DNA of 10,310 bases from an uncultured Ruminococcus sp. Lineage in GTDB: Bacteria; Bacillota; Clostridia; Oscillospirales; Ruminococcaceae. The stretch is from NCBI GenBank assembly GCA_947175975.1, contig CAMWOX010000042.1:1-10310 (forward strand), in the 5' to 3' direction. This document shows, piece after piece, positions 6,567-10,310 of this stretch. Positions within the stretch are counted from its first letter, which is position 1. Each line of letters starts with the position of its first letter. The translations under genes and the position numbers were made by a program. The notes under the pieces are model-generated. The model was not told the origin of the DNA. It worked only from the letters and a program-made list of their open reading frames with translations, and searched no databases.

Positions 6567-8804
6567 ATCCGTACCAACCGGATCAGTCGGATCGGTCGAC
6601 TCAACGGGCTGATCCCCTGCCAGTGCGAATGTATAGCCATTCGTTTCCGCATATTGCTGTGCATAAGAATCCGCCAAGCCGTAGATTGTACCGTCTTCCA
6701 TTACAGGCAGAGTCGTTTTGCCATCTGCAATTGTGCAGATTTTACTTCTGACAGTTGCAGAAGTCAAAGATGTACCGGAAAAGGCATTCACTTCGATTGC
6801 TGTGACATTATCAGGAATATCAATTGCTGTCAGACCTGTACAGCCCTTGAATGCCTCTTTGCCGATTGTATTCAGCTTCTTTCCGAATGTAACCGTTTTC
6901 AGATTTGTACATCCCTGAAATGCCCCACAATCACCTGAATAACTGTAACCAAGGATTTCGGTCACACTGTCTGGAATTGTCACAGACTTCAACATTGTGC
7001 ATCCCTTGAATGCCTTATAATTAATGGATGTCACATTCTCAAGTGTCAGGCTGGATATTCCCTTACAATTTTCAAAAGCAGAAACACCAATTGCACCACC
7101 GGAAACTTTCACTGTTTCTAACTTACTACATCCGGCAAAACAACTTTCACCAATTTTAGAAACACTTTCCGGAATGCTTACTTCACTCATACCGCATCCA
7201 TAGAAAGCAGAATCACCCAAAGTTGTCACTTTGCCCGGAATTGTGAAGTTTCCAAGAGAAGCACAGCCCGAAAATGCAGACGTTCCAATTGTATTCACAT
7301 TTTCTCCCAACGTCAGTAATGTTAGGCTTGTACAGCCTTTGAATGCCTCTTTTCCGATTGCACTCAATCCATTTCCGATTGTAACTGTTTCCAGATTGAT
7401 ACATCCCTGGAATGCACCACAATCACCTGAATAACTGTAACCAAAGATTTCCGTGACACTGTCAGGAATTGTCACAGACTTCAACATTGTGCATCCCTTG
7501 AATGCCTTATAATTAATAGATGTCACATTTTCAAGCGTCAGACTTGACATACCCTTACAATTTTCAAAAGCCGAAACACCAATTGCACCGCCAGAAACTG
7601 TCACAGCTTCTAACTTACTGCATTCGGCAAAACAGCTTGTCCCAATTTCGGAAACACTTTCCGGAATGCTGACTTCACTCATGCCGCATCCATAGAAAGC
7701 AGAATCCCCCAGAGTTGTCATCTTGCCCGGAATTGCGAAGTTCCCAAGAGAAGCACAGCCGGAAAATGCAGATATTCCAATTGTATTCACATTTTCACCC
7801 AGTGTCAGTAATGTCAGGCTTGTACAGCCCTTGAATGCCTCTTTTCCGATCGTATGCAGTCCGTTTCCAATTGTGACTGTCTCCAGATTGGTACATCCCT
7901 GGAATGCACCACAATCACCTGAATAACTATAACCAAAGATTTCCGTTACACTGTCCGGAATTGCCACAGACTTCAACATTGCGCATCCCTTGAATGCCTT
8001 GTAATGAATGGATGTCACATTTTCAAGTGTCAGACTTGCCAGTCCTTTACAATTTTCAAAAGCAGAAACACCAATTGCGCCGCCGGAAACTGTCACAGTT
8101 TCCAACTTACTGCATTCGGCAAAACAACTTTCACCAATTTCAGAAACACTTTCCGGAATGCTGACTTCACTGATACCGCATCCATAGAAAGCAGAATTGC
8201 CCAAAGTTGTCACCTTACCCGGAATTGTGAAGTTTCCAAGAGAAGAACAGCCAGAAAATGCAGACGCTCCAATTGTACTCACATTTTCACCTAGTGTCAG
8301 TAATGTCAGGTTTGTGCAGCCCCTGAATGCCTCTTTTCCAATTGTTTGCAGTCCATTTCCGATTGTAACTGTTTCCAGATTGGTACATCCCTGGAATGCA
8401 CCATAATCACTCGAATAGCTGTAACCAACGATTTCCGTCACGCTGTCCGGAATTGTGACAGATTTCAACATTGCACATCCCTTGAATGCCTTATATCCAA
8501 TTTTTGTCACACTGTCCGGAATACTTACACTTGTCATCAAGGCACAGTTTTCAAAAGCGGAATTTGCAATTTCTGTGACAGGAAGTCCCTCAATTTCACT
8601 TGGAATCTCAACACTAGTCACGGATGTATTACAATCAGAGATTGTAACATAGCCATCATTCACTGTATAGGTCAGTTCGCCAAGCGTACCGGTTTCTGCT
8701 GCATCGGCAGACAACACAACGGATTCTGTCGGAGCTGCAACAGCAGTTACACTACTGAATACAAGCAGACATGCAAGGATAGCAGCTGATTTTCTGAATT
8801 TCAT
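6420..8804 (-). CDS. Secreted BspA-like leucine-rich-repeat protein with C-terminal dockerin-type module
   Basis: A 794-residue exported protein. A signal peptide occupies about residues 1-24 (MKFRK, a hydrophobic core, then AVAA). A short N-terminal region (36-104) leads into LRR_5 repeats of the form AF-x-GC-x-x-L-x-x-(V/L)-x-I-P-(D/E)-x-V-x-x-I-G. Residues 105-596 are three complete copies of a 164-residue unit, each holding seven LRR turns of 21-30 residues; a fourth copy starts at 597 and diverges after about 656. A capping segment (IYGLADSYAQQYAETNGY) and a Thr/Pro/Asp linker follow. The C-terminus (747-794) carries one dockerin-like calcium loop. No enzyme domain is seen. LRR_5/BspA proteins are known surface adhesins or binding proteins; dockerins attach proteins to cohesin scaffolds in cellulosome-forming Ruminococcus and Clostridium. 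A surface-binding role is inferred; the ligand is unknown. AAAGGGG (8814-8820) lies 9 bp before the ATG, and the gene has its own promoter and terminator. Confidence 0.9.
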   Translation of the reverse strand: MKFRKSAAILACLLVFSSVTAVAAPTESVVLSADAAETGTLGELTYTVNDGYVTISDCNTSVTSVEIPSEIEGLPVTEIANSAFENCALMTSVSIPDSVTKIGYKAFKGCAMLKSVTIPDSVTEIVGYSYSSDYGAFQGCTNLETVTIGNGLQTIGKEAFRGCTNLTLLTLGENVSTIGASAFSGCSSLGNFTIPGKVTTLGNSAFYGCGISEVSIPESVSEIGESCFAECSKLETVTVSGGAIGVSAFENCKGLASLTLENVTSIHYKAFKGCAMLKSVAIPDSVTEIFGYSYSGDCGAFQGCTNLETVTIGNGLHTIGKEAFKGCTSLTLLTLGENVNTIGISAFSGCASLGNFAIPGKMTTLGDSAFYGCGMSEVSIPESVSEIGTSCFAECSKLEAVTVSGGAIGVSAFENCKGMSSLTLENVTSINYKAFKGCTMLKSVTIPDSVTEIFGYSYSGDCGAFQGCINLETVTIGNGLSAIGKEAFKGCTSLTLLTLGENVNTIGTSAFSGCASLGNFTIPGKVTTLGDSAFYGCGMSEVSIPESVSKIGESCFAGCSKLETVKVSGGAIGVSAFENCKGISSLTLENVTSINYKAFKGCTMLKSVTIPDSVTEILGYSYSGDCGAFQGCTNLKTVTFGKKLNTIGKEAFKGCTGLTAIDIPDNVTAIEVNAFSGTSLTSATVRSKICTIADGKTTLPVMEDGTIYGLADSYAQQYAETNGYTFALAGDQPVESTDPTDPVGTDTYDAGDLDGNGTVNAMDAAIILQYAAETGSGKFNGTMTEYLKEKGYRS
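6837..8492 (-). repeat. Tandem 492-bp in-frame repeat array (three full copies plus a partial)
   Basis: Copy 1 is 8001-8492, copy 2 is 7509-8000, copy 3 is 7017-7508, and partial copy 4 is 6837-7016 (first 180 bp). The landmark ACATCCCTG occurs at 6909, 7401, 7893 and 8385, exactly 492 bp apart each time. By hand count copies 2 and 3 differ at 14 of 164 residues (about 91% identical), and copies 1 and 2 at about 20. A 100-bp sample of copies 2 and 3 differs at 5 bases. Each unit encodes seven LRR turns, so this is a higher-order duplication of a block of turns. Confidence 0.95.
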
Positions 8805-8848
8805 AGATCAAAACCCCTTTTACTAGTCATATATTTTGCAACAGATTT

Positions 8849-8878
8849 ATTATAACATAGTTTCTGGCGAAAAGTCAA
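8849..8878 (-). promoter_or_regulatory. Sigma-A promoter of the LRR-dockerin gene
   Basis: On the minus strand, TTGACT (8873-8878), an 18-bp spacer and a perfect TATAAT (8849-8854), preceded by TGT (extended -10). The predicted start near 8842 gives a leader of about 38 nt. The bases between this promoter and the guaB terminator (8879-8954) show no further feature. Confidence 0.75.
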
Positions 8879-8952
8879 TTAGTATAATACCCTAAATCCA
8901 ATAACAGAAAACAAAAATTATCATAAATATCTGACAAATTTTCCGGATCATC

Positions 8953-8983
8953 AAAAAATCCCCCTGTCTGACAGGGGGATTTT
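8953..8983 (-). terminator. Rho-independent terminator of guaB
   Basis: A perfect 13-bp stem (8955-8967 with 8971-8983; core CCCCCTGT/ACAGGGGG) with a CTG loop begins 5 bp after the guaB stop and runs into a T-tract on the minus strand. The symmetric A/T flanks also allow termination on the plus strand, though no plus-strand gene is nearby. Confidence 0.9.
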
Positions 8984-8988
8984 AAAAT

Positions 8989-10310
8989 TCAGATCTGTAC
9001 GGAATAGTTGGGGGCTTCTTTTGTGATGTAAATATCATGCGGATGGCTTTCTTTCAGTCCTGCACCTGTAATCCGGACGAATTTTGCTTTTTCCCAGAGT
9101 TCCGGAATTGTTGCACAGCCGCAATAGCCCATGCCAGCACGAATACCACCGATCAACTGGAAGATCGTATCAGCCAATGCACCCTTATATGGTACACGTC
9201 CCTCAACGCCCTCCGGAACAAGCTTCTTTGCACCCTCCTGGAAGTATCTGTCTGTCGAACCGTTTGCCATCGCACCCAGACTGCCCATGCCTCTGTAAAC
9301 TTTGAACTGTCTGCCCTGGTAGATTTCCGTCTCGCCGGGTGCTTCTTCACATCCAGCCAGCAGACTGCCCAGCATTACAACATCCGCACCAGCAGCAAGT
9401 GCTTTTACAATATCGCCGGAGTATTTAATACCTCCGTCTGCAATGACTGGAATATTGTATTTTTTCGCTACGGATGCCACATCATAAACAGCTGTGATCT
9501 GCGGAACGCCGATACCTGCAACAACTCTAGTTGTACAGATTGAGCCAGGACCAATGCCGACTTTCAGGCAGTCTGCGCCTGCCTGGATTAATTCTTCGGC
9601 TGCTTCTGCCGTTGCAATATTACCCGCAATCACAGGTGTATCCGGAAATTCTGCCTTTAATTTTTTCAGTGCATTGATAATATTCGCACTGTGACCGTGT
9701 GCGGAATCCAATACTAATACATCAACCTGTGCATGAACAAGAGCTGCCGCACGTTCCATCATGTTTGCTGTCACGCCGATGCCTGCGCCGCATAACAATC
9801 TGCCTCTGGCATCTCTTGCAGAATTTGGAAATTTCACAGATTTTTCAATATCCTTGATGGTAATCAAACCTTTCAGGACGTTGTTTTCATCCACGATCGG
9901 CAATTTCTCTATCTTATGTGCGCTTAAAATTTCCTGTGCCTGTTTCAGTGTTGTTCCAACAGGTGCAGTAATTAAATTTTCTTTTGTCATTACTTCACCG
10001 ATTGGTGTGTTAAAATCTGTCAGGAAACGCATATCTCTGTTGGTAATAATGCCGATCAATTTATTATCCGCATCAACAATTGGCACACCAGAAATCCGGA
10101 ATCTGCCCATGAGTGTATCTGCGTCCGCTACAAGCTTGTCCGCTGTAAGAGAAAACGGATCTACAATAACACCATTCTCGGAACGTTTCACTTTATCGAC
10201 TTCATTCGCCTGCTGTTCGATAGACATATTTTTATGAATAATACCGATGCCGCCCTCTCTCGCAATTGCAATTGCCATCCGTGCGTCAGTGACAGTATCC
10301 ATGGCTGCTG
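8989..10310 (-). CDS. guaB: Inosine-5'-monophosphate dehydrogenase (5' end outside window)
   Basis: IMP dehydrogenase oxidises IMP to XMP with NAD+, the committed step of guanine nucleotide synthesis. The visible part begins within the N-terminal barrel: two alanine codons read in frame upstream of the first Met (AAMDTVT, the conserved start of strand 2), so the true start lies beyond 10310, roughly 45-50 residues further by comparison with the family. Numbering from that Met: two CBS regulatory domains span about 46-160; DSAHGHS is at 199-205; the catalytic loop GPGSICTT is at 251-258 with nucleophile Cys256; DGG at 289-291 and GSLLAG at 312-317 bind phosphate; YRGMGSLGAM is at 336-345; the mobile flap has the Arg352-Tyr353 dyad in DRYFQEG; and GVEGRVPYKG is at 365-374. 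All expected catalytic residues are present. The stop is TGA at 8989-8991, followed by a terminator, so guaB is the last gene of its transcript. Confidence 0.97.
   Translation of the reverse strand, partial: AAMDTVTDARMAIAIAREGGIGIIHKNMSIEQQANEVDKVKRSENGVIVDPFSLTADKLVADADTLMGRFRISGVPIVDADNKLIGIITNRDMRFLTDFNTPIGEVMTKENLITAPVGTTLKQAQEILSAHKIEKLPIVDENNVLKGLITIKDIEKSVKFPNSARDARGRLLCGAGIGVTANMMERAAALVHAQVDVLVLDSAHGHSANIINALKKLKAEFPDTPVIAGNIATAEAAEELIQAGADCLKVGIGPGSICTTRVVAGIGVPQITAVYDVASVAKKYNIPVIADGGIKYSGDIVKALAAGADVVMLGSLLAGCEEAPGETEIYQGRQFKVYRGMGSLGAMANGSTDRYFQEGAKKLVPEGVEGRVPYKGALADTIFQLIGGIRAGMGYCGCATIPELWEKAKFVRITGAGLKESHPHDIYITKEAPNYSVQI

Noticed and set aside
7231..8406. A series of similar ~67-codon plus-strand ORFs repeating inside the LRR gene
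   Set aside because: They are antisense shadows of the 492-bp repeat; their similarity simply follows from the repeat, and they lack convincing ribosome sites.
6837..8492. CRISPR-like or satellite array
   Set aside because: Repeats are long (492 bp), directly adjacent and in-frame coding, with no short repeat-spacer pattern.
8346..8789. 147-codon Cys-rich plus-strand ORF
   Set aside because: Antisense to the N-terminal part of the LRR gene; its Cys content reflects the reverse reading of LRR codons.
8883..8888. Plus-strand TATAAT as a promoter
   Set aside because: No acceptable -35 at 16-18 bp and no plus-strand gene downstream; the region is generally A/T-rich.
9761..10237. 158-codon plus-strand ORF
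   Set aside because: Antisense to the conserved guaB coding sequence, with no own ribosome site or family resemblance.
10300..10302. ATG taken as the guaB start
   Set aside because: The frame stays open to the window edge and encodes AA before MDTVT, matching the conserved interior of IMP dehydrogenase; the real start is outside.

Overview
The window looks like a chromosomal segment of a gut- or rumen-type Firmicute, most likely a Ruminococcus-like member of the Oscillospiraceae. This is an inference from four things: Gram-positive-style housekeeping genes with strong GGAG-type ribosome binding sites, consensus sigma-A promoters, BspA-type leucine-rich-repeat (LRR_5) surface proteins, and a dockerin-like calcium loop at the end of one secreted protein. 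No tRNA, rRNA, CRISPR array, insertion sequence or phage gene was seen.

Layout. (1) 26-2068, minus: glmS (glucosamine-6-phosphate synthase), followed after 24 bp by a 62-codon secreted peptide that may be the stump of a longer gene. (2) 2069-2349: a divergent intergenic region with two well-formed promoters, one for glmS and one for typA. (3) 2350-4922, plus: typA (BipA), overlapping by 4 bp (ATGA) with an LRR_5 lipoprotein gene, then a hairpin terminator shared with the convergent gene. (4) 4966-6195, minus: a membrane acyltransferase-3 protein with a TTG start and its own perfect TTGACA-N17-TATAAT promoter. (5) 6345-8878, minus: a 794-residue secreted BspA-like LRR protein with promoter and terminator, built largely of an exact 492-bp (164-residue) tandem repeat and ending in a single dockerin-type EF-hand loop. 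(6) 8955-10310, minus: guaB (IMP dehydrogenase), which lacks its 5' end because the window stops there.

How it fits together. glmS, typA and guaB are core genes for amino-sugar supply to the cell wall, ribosome/stress GTPase function and guanine nucleotide synthesis. Between them lies a small cell-surface block: one LRR_5 lipoprotein, one secreted LRR_5-dockerin protein and one membrane acyltransferase. The two LRR proteins belong to the same family but appear to reach the surface differently (lipid anchor versus secreted, possibly cohesin-bound). Each unit appears to have its own promoter or terminator, so the block is not one operon.

The most noteworthy items are the 164-residue higher-order LRR repeat with no length drift, the single-loop dockerin, the typA-lipoprotein overlap, and a 12-base match to the Illumina P5 adapter at the left edge, which casts doubt on the first ~25 bases and on the end of the small secreted ORF. 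I did not find a clearly new multi-gene system.
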